NCBI RefSeq assembly: GCF_903645355.1
Contig: NZ_CAHJXR010000006.1
Location: 62,001-126,000 of the forward strand
Source: Schaalia sp. Marseille-Q2122
GTDB lineage: Bacteria > Actinomycetota > Actinomycetes > Actinomycetales > Actinomycetaceae
DNA length: 64,000 bases
Direction: 5' to 3'
Shown: positions 45,615 to 55,246 of the stretch, one piece after another
How the letters are laid out: every line of letters starts with the position of its first letter
Position numbering within the stretch: the first letter of the stretch is position 1
Notes under the pieces: model-generated
Seen by the model: the letters and a program-made list of their open reading frames with translations, nothing else
Database searches by the model: none
What the model was told of the DNA's origin: nothing
Made by a program: the position numbers and the translations under genes

Positions 45615-46244
45615 GTGGGACTTCGCAAGCCCGAGGGTCCGTCATTCTTTGACCTCTTCACCACCCAGGCAACAAAACTCGTCACCGGCGCCGAGATCCT
45701 CGCTGCCCTACTCGGAGCATCACCCGAAGAGCGCGTCGCCCTTCGCGACCAACTCCACGACGTTGAACACGAAGGCGACGAGATCAACCACCTCGTCGTC
45801 CGTAAGCTCAACCAGTCCTTCGTCACCCCCTTCGACCGTGAAGACCTCGGCTTCCTGGCAGCCCGCCTGGATGACTGCATGGACCTCATGGACGAGGCCG
45901 GCGACCTCATCGTCCTCTACGGCATCCACGACCTCCCCGAGGAGATCAACAGCCTCCTCGCCGCACAGGTCGACGTCCTCACACGTTGCGCCGTACAGAC
46001 CGCTGAATCCATGCCCAAGTTGAAGTCCCCCCTGGACCTGCGTGACTACTGGATCGAGATTAACCGCCTCGAAAACGAGGGCGACCGCGCCTACCGCATC
46101 ACCCTCACCACCCTCTTCGACTCCGGCCTTGACCCCGTGACCATCATTAAGGTCAAGGACGTCATCGAAGTCCTTGAGCGCTGCTCGGACCGCTTCGAAG
46201 ACCTCGCCAACGGCATCGAAACCATCGCAGTGAAGGAGTCCTGA
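45615..46244 (+). CDS. DUF47 (PhoU-like) phosphate transport regulator
   Basis: 209 residues from a GTG behind AGGAGG. All-helical, with the DUF47 landmarks HDVEHEGDEINHLVVRKLNQSFVTPFDREDLGFLAARLDDCMDLMDEA represented by EHEGDEI, TPFDREDL and LDDCMDLMDEA. ENEGDRAYR and KDVIEVLERCSDRFEDLAN are the second copy of the same PhoU-type metal-binding pattern. Such proteins sit in the cytosol beside low-affinity Pit transporters and modulate them. The gene is followed after 4 bases by pit, a common pairing. Confidence 0.93.
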   Translation: MGLRKPEGPSFFDLFTTQATKLVTGAEILAALLGASPEERVALRDQLHDVEHEGDEINHLVVRKLNQSFVTPFDREDLGFLAARLDDCMDLMDEAGDLIVLYGIHDLPEEINSLLAAQVDVLTRCAVQTAESMPKLKSPLDLRDYWIEINRLENEGDRAYRITLTTLFDSGLDPVTIIKVKDVIEVLERCSDRFEDLANGIETIAVKES

Positions 46245-46248
46245 GACC

Positions 46249-47310
46249 GTGGACCTCAACCTGGTCCTGGTAGTCACGGTCATCGTCATCGCGCTGGCCT
46301 TCGACTACACCAACGGCTTCCACGATGCTGCCAACGCCATCGCAACATCGGTCTCCACCCGCGCCCTCACCCCCCGCGTGGCCCTCATTATGGCCGCGAT
46401 TATGAACGTGATCGGCGCACTCCTGGGCACCGACGTCGCCAAAACCATCGGTAAAGGCATCATCGACATTCAACACTACTCAGCCTCCCCTGACATTGGC
46501 ATGCAGCGTGAAGGCCTGATTATTGTGCTCGCAGCTCTCATCGGCGCTGTCGTCTGGAACCTCATCACCTGGTGGTTCGGCCTGCCTTCGTCATCCTCCC
46601 ACGCCCTCATCGGCGGCCTGGTGGGTGCGGGCCTGGCCTCGGCTACCCAAATCGAGTGGTGGGGGATCTTCACCCACGTCATCATCCCGATGTTCGGCTC
46701 GCCCCTCATTGGCTTCTTCCTCGGCTACTTCCTCATGAAGTTGGTCCTGAGGATGCTCGCCAACCTGCCCTACCACCGAACCATGCGTCACTTCCGAGTC
46801 CTGCAAACCATCTCCGCAGCCGCAATGGCACTGGGACATGGCCTGCAGGACGCACAAAAGACCATGGGCGTCATCGTCATGGCCCTCCTGGCGGGCGGCT
46901 ACGGGGAACACCACAACATCCTTGACCCCGTCACCGGCGAAATGACCATCCCCCTGTGGGTTAAGCTCGCCGCCGCCATCGCCATCTCGGCAGGCACCTA
47001 CGCGGGCGGCTGGCGCATCATGCGCACCCTCGGCCGTAAGATCATCGACCTTGACCCCGCCCGCGGATTCGTCGCCGAGGGCGTGGCCGCAACCGTCCTC
47101 TACGTGTCAGCCTTCGCCCTGCACGCCCCCATCTCCACCACCCACACGATCACCTCAGCAATCCTGGGTGTGGGCGCCACGCGCCGCTTCTCGGCAGTGC
47201 GCTGGGGAGTTGCAGGCAATATCGTCGTGGCATGGTTCCTCACCCTGCCCGCAGCCGCCCTCGTCGCGGCCCTATGTTTCTGGGCAACACACGCGATCCT
47301 GGGCGTCTAA
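46249..47310 (+). CDS. pit: Low-affinity inorganic phosphate transporter (Pit family)
   Basis: 353 residues, about 10 membrane helices. The PiT signature GFHDAANAIATSVSTRALTP occurs near residue 25, and the matching second signature around ISTTHTITSAILGVGATRR near the C-terminus, noted by STTHTIT. SSSHALIGGLVGAG is also typical. It moves metal-phosphate complexes with protons across the cytoplasmic membrane. GTG start 4 bases after the DUF47 gene; the two form an operon ended by a hairpin at 47326. Confidence 0.94.
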   Translation: MDLNLVLVVTVIVIALAFDYTNGFHDAANAIATSVSTRALTPRVALIMAAIMNVIGALLGTDVAKTIGKGIIDIQHYSASPDIGMQREGLIIVLAALIGAVVWNLITWWFGLPSSSSHALIGGLVGAGLASATQIEWWGIFTHVIIPMFGSPLIGFFLGYFLMKLVLRMLANLPYHRTMRHFRVLQTISAAAMALGHGLQDAQKTMGVIVMALLAGGYGEHHNILDPVTGEMTIPLWVKLAAAIAISAGTYAGGWRIMRTLGRKIIDLDPARGFVAEGVAATVLYVSAFALHAPISTTHTITSAILGVGATRRFSAVRWGVAGNIVVAWFLTLPAAALVAALCFWATHAILGV

Positions 47311-47325
47311 GTACCGCGCGTGACC

Positions 47326-47365
47326 GGGGCTGGCCCCGTGGACAACAGTTCACGAGGCCAGCCCC
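47326..47365 (+). terminator. Terminator of the DUF47-pit operon
   Basis: GGGGCTGGCCCCGTG (47326-47340) pairs with 47351-47365, with one mismatch, around a 10-base loop. Confidence 0.75.
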
Positions 47366-47453
47366 ACCACTATGTTCAGCCCACTCCCATTCGCTATTCA
47401 TCCAGGCGGGGAATACTCTAAAGACGTTGTCACCACACGAAGGGCCAATCACC

Positions 47454-47906
47454 ATGAGCGTCACCCAACGCAGGAAGGGCATCCCACCCGCTTCTGTGCG
47501 TTACGCCCTGGCAGCCGCCGCCGCCCTCCTCCTTTCCTCCTGCTCCCAATCCCTCATCTTGCACCTCAAGGAAGGCCAGTGCGTCAACCTTCCCACTGAG
47601 GCCAGCGCCGCCACCATTGACGTCCTCTCCTGCTCTGCCGATCACGACGCGGAGATCGTTGGCGTCGAAGAAATCCGCGAAGAGGCTCTTCCACCAGAAA
47701 GTACCCTCGAAGAACTCGCCTTCACCCAATGCCACGCGCACTTCACGCGCTACGTAGGGGTGGACGCTCACGACTCCCATCTTGACGCCATGTGGCTACT
47801 ACCAACGCCGGCCTCATGGAAAGCGGGCGATCGCTCCATCGTGTGCCTGGCCGTCGTCTCAGATGACACTCCACTGACATCCAGTGTGAAAGACAGCCAC
47901 TTTTAG
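47454..47906 (+). CDS. Small lipoprotein, septum-formation-like
   Basis: 150 residues. A basic N-terminus and hydrophobic core lead to the lipobox LSSC (Cys30). The mature part holds four spaced cysteines (QCVNLP, VLSCSADHDAEIVG, TQCHAHF, IVCLAV). The pattern GQCVNLP...VLSCSADHDAEIVGVEE matches the septum-formation lipoprotein domain of actinobacteria, where cysteines are expected to pair. The start at 47454 is set by the signal peptide. The gene is convergent with the NUDIX gene, with only 18 bases between stops. Role inferred from family only. Confidence 0.7.
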   Translation: MSVTQRRKGIPPASVRYALAAAAALLLSSCSQSLILHLKEGQCVNLPTEASAATIDVLSCSADHDAEIVGVEEIREEALPPESTLEELAFTQCHAHFTRYVGVDAHDSHLDAMWLLPTPASWKAGDRSIVCLAVVSDDTPLTSSVKDSHF

Positions 47907-47924
47907 GCCGACAGCTGGCGTCAC

Positions 47925-48989
47925 TTAGCGCGAAGCACCGTGGCGCTCCACAGCAAGAACCACACGCTCTCCCCCACGCTCAACGCCCTCGGGCATCTGC
48001 GCCACATGCGCCACTACCGCCTCTGCCGTTCCCAACCACGGGGACTCCTGCGGGAAAGCCAGTTGCACCTGCGCATTTGAGCGCCCCTGAAGGACCGAGA
48101 ATATCGCTGGCAAGGTCGGACGATGAGCGCACAGCACCGTCGGCTCCGACAGGTCAGCGAGCACGCCCACCACCGCCTGCGCCACGCCCTCAAGGCGCTC
48201 CTTCGCGGCATCCTCGGTCAACTCCGCGCGGGCATCAACAGGCAGATCAGCCAGGCTCGCATAGGGAAGAAGAGTCTGAACGCAGCGCGTCCACTCCGAG
48301 GACACCAAGCGCGCCACACCAAAAGCAGACAGCATATCCACCGCCGCCATACTCTGACGCACGCCCGTGCGCGTCAGCACGCGCCCAGCCTCACTGCCCT
48401 GCCACGAGGAGCGCGACACAGCCTTCGCATGGCGCAGCACCACCAGCGGCATCGTCACCAGCGTGCCCGCATGAGCATGGGCCAACACCTCCGTCAGCAG
48501 ACGGCGATCCCCCCGCCGAGTAAGCAAACGGTCAGCCTTTGACGGAGACACCCAGCGGGCCTGATCAATCTCCCGACGAGGCGCCCGCTCCACCGGGGGA
48601 CGCACGCGCGCCGCAGGAGAATCCTCAGCCACATGACCCACCCAGTAGCGCACCTCTTTAATCTGGCCGCTGCCCAGACGGTAGCGCTGCACAGTCAGAG
48701 GCATGCCCAGGCGAATCAGTTCGCCAGTTTCTTCCTCCACCTCACGCACCGCGGCAGAAACAATAGGTTCGCCGACCTCACTCTTACCCTTCGGCCACGA
48801 CCAGTCGTTGTAACGAGGGCGGTGAACAATGAGGATCTCAATATCCTCATCACGAATGATTTCCCCCAGCTGAGCCCGGCGGGAAGGATCCCTGAACCGC
48901 CACACGACAGCACCAGCCGAGCGCACCAAGTGCGAGGGGATCGGACGCGGGCGAAAACGAGACACGCCTATAAGAGTAGCCGTGTTCAC
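47925..48989 (-). CDS. NUDIX hydrolase fused to a histidine phosphatase (MutT1-like)
   Basis: 354 residues. The NUDIX half (about 20-165) has the box GKSEVGEPIVSAAVREVEEETG (residues 68-89; Gly, Glu, Arg-Glu and Glu-Glu in register). The second half (about 178-354) starts VVLRHAKA, an RHxK-type SixA-like histidine phosphatase, with CAHRPTLPAI supplying the second His. This fusion is the actinobacterial MutT1 arrangement, which cleans oxidised nucleotides and can act on diadenosine polyphosphates or polyphosphate-linked nucleotides. It lies 140 bases downstream of ppk on the same strand, the neighbourhood typical of these enzymes. Confidence 0.92.
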   Translation of the reverse strand: MNTATLIGVSRFRPRPIPSHLVRSAGAVVWRFRDPSRRAQLGEIIRDEDIEILIVHRPRYNDWSWPKGKSEVGEPIVSAAVREVEEETGELIRLGMPLTVQRYRLGSGQIKEVRYWVGHVAEDSPAARVRPPVERAPRREIDQARWVSPSKADRLLTRRGDRRLLTEVLAHAHAGTLVTMPLVVLRHAKAVSRSSWQGSEAGRVLTRTGVRQSMAAVDMLSAFGVARLVSSEWTRCVQTLLPYASLADLPVDARAELTEDAAKERLEGVAQAVVGVLADLSEPTVLCAHRPTLPAIFSVLQGRSNAQVQLAFPQESPWLGTAEAVVAHVAQMPEGVERGGERVVLAVERHGASR

Positions 48990-49129
48990 AGCGCCTTGCG
49001 CCCTCCGTCACGGTGATGGACCCTCGGCTATCACCCACAGAGCGCACACCCACGCGGTTTTCCCCAAAAAGGTGAGATGAGCGGCTTTCCTTCAAACCTC
49101 AAGAGGCTCAGGCGCGACCACTCCCCCAC

Positions 49130-51751
49130 TCAGGTAGCTGAACGGCCCACGACGCGCGCGGACGCCTCGTCCATCAGGACGGACTGCATATCCTCCAAAC
49201 GCGCCCCGTCCTTCGCGCGGATGCGACGCTTCCACGTGCCATTCTTCCGCAGGTTCCACGAGGCCGTCTGCGGGGCCACCCCACGGCGGATCAGCGCAGC
49301 CAAACGGGCCGTGTGCTCAGGTTCCGTCAGCCGCACGAGCGCCTCCACCCGACGGTCAAGATTGCGATGCATCAGGTCAGCCGACCCGATCCACACTTCC
49401 TCTTCCCCCTCAGGGCCAAAGGCGTAGATCCGCGAATGCTCCAGATAGCGGCCCAGAACCGAACGGACCTTAATGTTCTCCGACAGTCCCTGCACCCCGG
49501 CTCGGATCGCGCAAATGCCGCGCACCAGCACATCGACGCGCACCCCCGCCTGGGACGCCCGGTAGAGAGCGTCAATGACGGCCTCATCGACAACGGCATT
49601 GACCTTAATGCCAATCCACGCATCCTTGCCCTCCTGCTTGCGGGCAATCTGGCCGTGAATACGTTCAATGAGCCCATCGCGGATCGACATCGGGGCCACC
49701 AGCAGACGATGGAAGGTGGAACGAGGCGCATAACCCGACAGTTGGTTAAACAGGCGGGTCATATCCTGGGCGACGTCAAGATCATCGGTGAGTAGCCCCA
49801 GGTCCTCGTAGCCGCGAGCGGTCTTGGGGTGGTAGTTGCCGGTGCCGATATGGCAGTAGCGGCGCAGACGATCGCCCTCTTGGCGCACCACGAGGGAGAG
49901 CTTGCAGTGAGTCTTGAGGCCGACCATGCCGTAGACGACGTGAACGCCCGCGCGCTCAAGCTTGCGCGCCCAGGAAATGTTGGCCTCTTCATCAAAGCGG
50001 GCTTTAATCTCGACAATGGCGACCACCTGCTTACCCGCGCGCGCCGCCTCAATGAGGGCCGACACAATCGGCGAATCCCCCGAGGTGCGATACAGGGTCT
50101 GCTTAATGGCCAGCACCTGCGGGTCGCGGGCCGCCTGGGTGATGAAGGACTGCACCGAGGTCGCGAAGGAATCATAGGGGTGGTGCAAGAGCACGTCACG
50201 CTGCCGGATCGAGGCAAAGATATCTGCCGGGCGGGCCGACTCCACAGCCGCCAAGCCCGCCGATGTCACCGGCACATACTTGGGGTACTTGAGGTGGCTG
50301 ACCTCCAGGTCGTGCAGGGTATTGCACAGGGTGAGGTCTAGGGGGGCGGGCAGGGTGAAGACATCCGCTGCGGTGATCTCCAGCTTTTCCATAAGGAAAT
50401 CAAGGATGACCTTCGAGGTCGTCTCGGCCACCTCCAGGCGCACCACCGCGCCGAATCGACGCCGCGCGAGCTCCTCTTCCATTGCCGTCAGGAGGTTTTC
50501 AGCGTCGTCTTCTTCCACCTCCACATCGGAGTTGCGGGTGACCCGGAAGGCGTGGGCTTCGACGATTTCCACACCCGGGAAAAGATGATCCAAATGGGCC
50601 TTGACCAGGTCCTCGACCGTGATGAAGGTGGCGCCTTCAGGGCGGCGAATAAAGTGCTCTGCGCTGCCGTCACGCCCTGCAGTGTCCACGTTGATGACAC
50701 GAGGCAAGGAACGCGGCACCTTCACGCGCGCAAAGTGCAGCTTACCCGTCAACGGGTTGCGCACGAGGACGGCCAGGTTAATTGAGAGGCCTGAAATGTA
50801 GGGGAACGGGTGGGAGGGGTCGACCGCGAGCGGGGTGAGGACCGGGAAGAGCTGGCGCCGGAAGAAGGTGGTCATACGTTCTTGCTGGTCAGAAGACAGA
50901 TCCTGCCAGGAACGCAGGTGGATCCCCTCTTCAGCGAGGGCGGGAACAATGACATCTCGGAAGTGCTCAGCCTGACGGGTCGTCAATTCGCGGGTGCGCG
51001 TGCGGATCGCGTCCAGGACCTGCGTGGGTTCCAAACCCGAGGCCGACATCTTCGCGATCCCCGCAGCGAGGCGACGCTTGAGGCCAGCCACACGCACCAT
51101 GAAGAACTCATCCAGATTGGACGAGAAGATCGCGCTAAACCAGGCGCGCTCCAGCAGGGGCAGTTCCACGTCTTCGCTTTGTTCAAGGACGCGCTGGTTG
51201 AAGGCCATCCAGGAAATCTCACGGTCAGCGAAACGTCCCTTCGGCAGAGGGTGTTCGGCACCCATCGGCTGACTCATGTCCATACGCAAGGACAGGTCAG
51301 GCAGGGTGAAGCCGTCCTCTTCCCAGTCGAGGTCGTATTCGGCGTCCTCATGCTCGCAGCCAACCAGTTGCGCGGCATCAGCGGGGACAAAGAAGTCCTG
51401 CGCGCGGGGGCTGGCCACATTGTCAGTATTGAGCTCGTCGGCGAGGGCGGCGTCCGTGGCGGGGGAAGGTGCGGACATGACCTGCTCGACCTCCGCTGGG
51501 CTCTGCGCTAGGTCTTCGGCTGGGCTCTGGGCCGGAGCTTCCGCTGGGGTGGCCTCTGAGCTGTCCTGTTGGTCTTCCTGCTGGTCATCCTGCGGTTCAC
51601 CCGCGAGGGGGGCCAGCGCGGCGGCCTCGTTCAACGGGACGTCTTGAGCGTCAGCCTCGTCCAGCGCATCTTGCGAATCTTGGGCGAACTCAGGCACAGT
51701 CTCCATGCCCGCCTCATCAGCAGCTTCAGGAACAACCACAGCGTCAGACAT
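49130..51751 (-). CDS. ppk: Polyphosphate kinase 1
   Basis: 873 residues. The first 165 or so are a Glu/Gln/Ala/Ser-rich acidic extension, probably disordered. The conserved enzyme begins at [16 protein letters not shown]. The [11 protein letters not shown] segment belongs to the N-terminal and head domains. [13 protein letters not shown] and [25 protein letters not shown] carry the catalytic histidines, the first of which forms phosphohistidine. It polymerises the ATP gamma-phosphate into polyphosphate at the membrane. Start 51751 (MSDAVV) is preferred to 51757 because AGGGG is then well spaced. It heads a leftward pair with the NUDIX-phosphatase gene and lies near pit and DUF47. Confidence 0.96.
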   Translation of the reverse strand: MSDAVVVPEAADEAGMETVPEFAQDSQDALDEADAQDVPLNEAAALAPLAGEPQDDQQEDQQDSSEATPAEAPAQSPAEDLAQSPAEVEQVMSAPSPATDAALADELNTDNVASPRAQDFFVPADAAQLVGCEHEDAEYDLDWEEDGFTLPDLSLRMDMSQPMGAEHPLPKGRFADREISWMAFNQRVLEQSEDVELPLLERAWFSAIFSSNLDEFFMVRVAGLKRRLAAGIAKMSASGLEPTQVLDAIRTRTRELTTRQAEHFRDVIVPALAEEGIHLRSWQDLSSDQQERMTTFFRRQLFPVLTPLAVDPSHPFPYISGLSINLAVLVRNPLTGKLHFARVKVPRSLPRVINVDTAGRDGSAEHFIRRPEGATFITVEDLVKAHLDHLFPGVEIVEAHAFRVTRNSDVEVEEDDAENLLTAMEEELARRRFGAVVRLEVAETTSKVILDFLMEKLEITAADVFTLPAPLDLTLCNTLHDLEVSHLKYPKYVPVTSAGLAAVESARPADIFASIRQRDVLLHHPYDSFATSVQSFITQAARDPQVLAIKQTLYRTSGDSPIVSALIEAARAGKQVVAIVEIKARFDEEANISWARKLERAGVHVVYGMVGLKTHCKLSLVVRQEGDRLRRYCHIGTGNYHPKTARGYEDLGLLTDDLDVAQDMTRLFNQLSGYAPRSTFHRLLVAPMSIRDGLIERIHGQIARKQEGKDAWIGIKVNAVVDEAVIDALYRASQAGVRVDVLVRGICAIRAGVQGLSENIKVRSVLGRYLEHSRIYAFGPEGEEEVWIGSADLMHRNLDRRVEALVRLTEPEHTARLAALIRRGVAPQTASWNLRKNGTWKRRIRAKDGARLEDMQSVLMDEASARVVGRSAT

Positions 51752-51870
51752 CGCCATCCCCTTCGAAAAACCTTCGCCCGCGCATCCACCATCGCAATGC
51801 AGCCCGAGCCCTACTCATTCTGTCGATGAGTTCTCCCAGACTAGCGCAGAACAGGAAAGCCGTGGCGGCC

Positions 51871-52587
51871 CTAGTCCAGCTTCCCCACGCGAGCTCGAGA
51901 TGCCGCATCCTCTAGCTCCTCCGCTGTGCGCAGCAAAGCCCTCGCGCGGGTCGTCACCGGATGCGCCAGCGGGTCGGAGGGATCCTCAATCCACTGCGCA
52001 TTCTCACCAGCAGCCAACACCCGCATGAGCGCAGCAGCCTGGAGGCAAATGCCCTCAAGGTCATCATCGCTTGCCTGCCCGTGCAGCAACGCCAGACAGC
52101 GCGCGTCCACGGCCTCGACGCTCAGAGCCTCCGGCCAGCGAGAATGGCCGTCAGGATTTCCTGAAGCCTTCTGGCTGGCCTGGCCATCCTGGCTGCGCTG
52201 CTGCTCTTGGCGACACTCCTCTTGGCGACGCTGCTCCTCTTGGCGACGCAGTGCGCTCACGCCCTGCGCGAAGCGCTCCTCCACGAGGGCATGATCACGC
52301 CGCACCCACTCGCTGAGCAAAAAGATGCGCCACATGGCGCCAGGAAGGGTGAACTCCGGGCTGCGCGACCACATGTGCGCAACCGCATCGACGCCCTCGT
52401 CAGCAATGGAGGCGCGCAGACGCTCCACCGCCGCATCAAATTCCTCATCCCCCACCCCAAGGAGTGCCCAGGCGGAGGTGTGCGCAAGTTCGGAGGCAAG
52501 TGCTGGATCGGTATCGCCCACAATGGCGTCCGCAGCCTGCGGATCAAGCATCGCGGGGCGTCGAGGCTGGAAAGGGCGTTCGGCCAT
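51871..52587 (-). CDS. Conserved actinobacterial protein of unknown function
   Basis: 238 residues, cytosolic, no signal or membrane segment. AVAHMWSRSPEFTLPGAMWRIFLLSEWVRRD, seen here through its core SPEFTLPGAMWRIFLL, is the most family-like part and recurs in actinobacterial proteins without a role. A Gln/Arg/Glu-rich repeat (RRQEEQRRQEECRQEQQR) at about 114-131 interrupts it. The C-terminal third is helical. AAGGA precedes the ATG. The gene lies between ppk and tRNA-Lys. Confidence 0.7.
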   Translation of the reverse strand: MAERPFQPRRPAMLDPQAADAIVGDTDPALASELAHTSAWALLGVGDEEFDAAVERLRASIADEGVDAVAHMWSRSPEFTLPGAMWRIFLLSEWVRRDHALVEERFAQGVSALRRQEEQRRQEECRQEQQRSQDGQASQKASGNPDGHSRWPEALSVEAVDARCLALLHGQASDDDLEGICLQAAALMRVLAAGENAQWIEDPSDPLAHPVTTRARALLRTAEELEDAASRARVGKLD

Positions 52588-52679
52588 TGCAGTGTCCTTC
52601 GTTTTGTAGAATGGGAAAGTCTGCCTACACTCTGTAGGTAACGTGTTCGGGTCACGCGGTGATCGCGGACCGTGACAGT

Positions 52680-52751
52680 GGGCCTATAGCTCAATGGTAG
52701 AGCAGCGGACTTTTAATCCGTGGGTTCGGGGTTCGAGTCCCCGTGGGCCTA
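52680..52751 (+). tRNA. tRNA-Lys (anticodon TTT)
   Basis: 72 bases fold into a full cloverleaf: anticodon stem GCGGA/TCCGT around CTTTTAA, T-arm CGGGG-TTCGAGT-CCCCG, D-arm GCTC-AATGGTA-GAGC. The acceptor stem has two G-U pairs, including the first. CCA is not encoded. Confidence 0.95.
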
Positions 52752-52773
52752 CATTTTCCCTGATGGGAAAGCC

Positions 52774-52807
52774 GATCCCCCGGCTGGCGTGAGTTGGCCG
52801 GGGGATC
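52774..52807 (+). terminator. Terminator after tRNA-Lys
   Basis: GATCCCCCGGC (52774-52784) pairs perfectly with 52797-52807 around a 12-base loop. Confidence 0.7.
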
Positions 52808-53224
52808 AGTCTATCCGCCAGGCACAGATCCCGCCCGCCGGGCACAGGTCCTACCACCGGGCCCAGATAGCACCCGGCAGTCACAGGTCCCAGCCAACGA
52901 CCTCCGATTCCACCCACCTGGCATAGACCCTGCCCAACACTCAGCAATTTCGCCCGGGCACAGCGCCAGTAAGGTGACATTTGTTGCATAGCGCGACACT
53001 TGCGACCTTTTGAGACGCCCATACCCGTCACACAAGACAACAACAGTCACACAACTCGGCTCCGCACTGTGTCGCACCGACATGCCCTCGCGCCTCCCCA
53101 CCATGGTCGGCCCTGAGCTTTCACAGCGCATTCTTAAGTTCCTCAAATCAGTGTGATAACCCGCATTGCGACAGTAGAGGCAGTTGATCGGACTCACCGA
53201 TCCCCGACCCTGTGAAGGACTGTT
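52808..53224. repeat. Noncoding block with degenerate GGCACAG repeats and palindromic element copy 2
   Basis: Between 52810 and 52970 the motif (C/G)GGCACAGRTCC and variants recur about every 20-25 bases. At 52973-53055 GGTGACATTTGTTG and its imperfect inverse (CAACAACAGTCAC) form a diverged copy of the element at 30054-30140. The rest holds the promoter of the next gene. I see no gene. Confidence 0.7.
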
Positions 53225-53719
53225 ATGTCTCCCTCCTCCCTCGTCCCCAGCATCTCTGCCCTGCCCTCGCAGATGTCCAGCATTCTGCCCGGTGCAACAT
53301 CCCAGATCGCCACGCGAGTGGGCGGCCCCGACGCCAGCCTCCGCATCCTCTTTAACCTGGTCGAAGGCCTCGTCATTGCCGGACTGATTGCCCTGGTCAT
53401 CGCAGTGTCCTGGTGGGTAGCCAAACGCTACCTCCCCACACCTCCCGCGAAAGATCTCCTGACGCGCCTGGATGAAAACCTCGTCAATGGCCGCGTCCCC
53501 CCCGAGGACTATGCGCGCATCCGTGCTGAACTGATCCGCGCTCGCTCAGGCCAGAGCCAGGCACCAGCCTCTCCTGCCGCCGCGCCTTTCACTGAAGCAA
53601 CGCCCGCACCAGAGGCAACGCCCGCCACGCAAACCTCGCCCGCCACGCAAACCACCCAAGCTTCACCCACGAGCCTTACCGAGCACACCCCCGACAGGAA
53701 GGAGGACACCCCCAACTAA
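53225..53719 (+). CDS. Single-pass membrane protein with a SHOCT-like motif
   Basis: 164 residues. One membrane helix at about 44-64 (NLVEGLVIAGLIALVIAVSWW). It is followed by LLTRLDENLVNGRVPPEDYARIRAELIR at about 78-105, which has the spacing of a SHOCT short C-terminal oligomerisation motif. The tail is a Thr/Pro/Ala low-complexity segment with repeated ATP and TQTSPATQT units. Role unknown. AAGGACTGTT precedes the ATG. Confidence 0.7.
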   Translation: MSPSSLVPSISALPSQMSSILPGATSQIATRVGGPDASLRILFNLVEGLVIAGLIALVIAVSWWVAKRYLPTPPAKDLLTRLDENLVNGRVPPEDYARIRAELIRARSGQSQAPASPAAAPFTEATPAPEATPATQTSPATQTTQASPTSLTEHTPDRKEDTPN

Positions 53720-53801
53720 ACCCTCACGCACTCCACCAGGAGTTCTCTCCCCCTCACACGTACGGCATGAGAACCGTACCGAGGCACAACAATGACAGAA
53801 C

Positions 53802-53835
53802 AGGGCCCAGGCATGCCTCCGCATGCCTGGGCCCT
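53802..53835. terminator. Bidirectional terminator between convergent genes
   Basis: AGGGCCCAGGCATGC (53802-53816) pairs perfectly with 53821-53835 around CTCC. It lies between the SHOCT-like gene and the leftward EamA gene. Confidence 0.85.
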
Positions 53836-53887
53836 CACACATGGACACGCAACCACCCCAGGTCAACGCCCCCTCACGCACCCAGCA

Positions 53888-54769
53888 CTAGGGGCGAGAC
53901 GTGCGCGAGGTAATGGCCACCGCCACCGAGATCAACACCAGCCCCAACAATTCACCCACACCGGGAATCTGGCGTAGCATCAACGCGCCAACCAAGGCCG
54001 ACGTCGCAGGCAACAGAGCCGTGAAGAGGGCGAAGGTCGACGCACTCACCCTCGACATTGCTACAGCCTCCAGGGAGTAGGGCAACACCGTGGACAGCAC
54101 ACCCACCCCCAGAAGAGCCACAAACACACGCCAATCGGCCCCAACCACGCTGATAGACGACGCGAAGAGAGGAGCAGTCACTAGCGCACCAACACTCGAC
54201 CCCAGCGCCAAGTTGGTAATCCCCGAGCGCTGCGAAGCAATGTGCTGCCCCAGCATGATGTACAGCGCCCACATCGCAGCCGCCGACATAATCCACGCCA
54301 CGCCAATCACCACATTGGGATCACTCAGATCAATGCCGATGCCGCCAATAGACACCACCCCACCCAAGGCAAAGAGGGCAGCGATACGAGGCGCCCAGCC
54401 CCGGCCTCGTAAAACGGCAACAGAGACGGGGCCGATGAACTCTAAAGACACGGCCGTACCCAGCGGCAGGTACTCAATGGCCTGGTAGAAGGTCATATTC
54501 ATCGCCGTCATCGCCAGGCCAAAAACCCCCGAACGCAGCAGGTCAGCGCGGGTCAAGCGATCACGCCACGGGCGGCGCCACGCCAGCAGCATGGCGGCGG
54601 CAATAAGGATCCTCCACCACGCCACCTCCGACGGGCTCATCACCGCAAACAAGCCCACCGCAATGGCCGCGCCAATGTATTGAATGAGCGCCGATCCAAC
54701 AATGAACACCTGCGGCGGAACACGGTCAACCAGGACACCAGAGGCGCCCCGCGAGTCACTCGGCGGCAT
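53888..54769 (-). CDS. EamA/RhtA-type drug/metabolite exporter
   Basis: 293 residues with 10 predicted membrane helices in two EamA halves. [46 protein letters not shown] (core [15 protein letters not shown]) and the second-half [31 protein letters not shown] (core [15 protein letters not shown]) match RhtA-type threonine/homoserine exporters more than other EamA clades. The substrate is inferred. The gene overlaps msrB by 14 bases and is the last of a leftward group MscS-msrB-eamA. Confidence 0.88.
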   Translation of the reverse strand: MPPSDSRGASGVLVDRVPPQVFIVGSALIQYIGAAIAVGLFAVMSPSEVAWWRILIAAAMLLAWRRPWRDRLTRADLLRSGVFGLAMTAMNMTFYQAIEYLPLGTAVSLEFIGPVSVAVLRGRGWAPRIAALFALGGVVSIGGIGIDLSDPNVVIGVAWIMSAAAMWALYIMLGQHIASQRSGITNLALGSSVGALVTAPLFASSISVVGADWRVFVALLGVGVLSTVLPYSLEAVAMSRVSASTFALFTALLPATSALVGALMLRQIPGVGELLGLVLISVAVAITSRTSRP

Positions 54770-55187
54770 CGAAAGACAAAGACACAGAGTTCATGCAGTA
54801 ACGCAACCCCGTCGGCTGATCGGGAGCATCCTCGAACACATGACCCAGATGAGAATCACACGCAGCACACAAAACCTCGGTGCGCACCATACCGTGAGAG
54901 CGATCCTCACGGGTGACAACCGCGGCATCTTGCGGATCGTAAAAGCTTGGCCACCCGCAGTGGGAATCAAACTTCGTGTCCGACCGGAAAAGCTCAGCGC
55001 CGCAGGCGCGGCAACGGTAGATACCCTCGCGTTTCTCGTCGAGCAATTCGCCGGTGAAAGGACGTTCCGTGCCCGCCTCACGCAAGACGTGATACTCCAT
55101 GGGGGTCAAGACGCGCCGCCACTCAATCTCCGTGCGGCGAGCAGACCCAGCAGGCTGAGGAACGCCCGAGGTAGCATCCGTGGTCAT
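54756..55187 (-). CDS. msrB: Peptide-methionine (R)-S-oxide reductase
   Basis: 143 residues. Two CxxC zinc pairs (CRACG and CAACD), GWPSFYDP, and [23 protein letters not shown] with the catalytic Cys in RYCMNS are all present. The usual residue after that Cys is Ile or Val; here it is Met. It reduces methionine-R-sulfoxide in oxidised proteins with thioredoxin. Start 55187 (MTTDATS) is favoured by AAGGA 8-9 bases upstream; two ATGs farther up are less likely. Confidence 0.95.
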   Translation of the reverse strand: MTTDATSGVPQPAGSARRTEIEWRRVLTPMEYHVLREAGTERPFTGELLDEKREGIYRCRACGAELFRSDTKFDSHCGWPSFYDPQDAAVVTREDRSHGMVRTEVLCAACDSHLGHVFEDAPDQPTGLRYCMNSVSLSFDAAE

Positions 55188-55246
55188 CGTCAACATCCTT
55201 TCACTCTCATCTTTCTTCACAGCGTTAACAGGCGAATATACACCTG

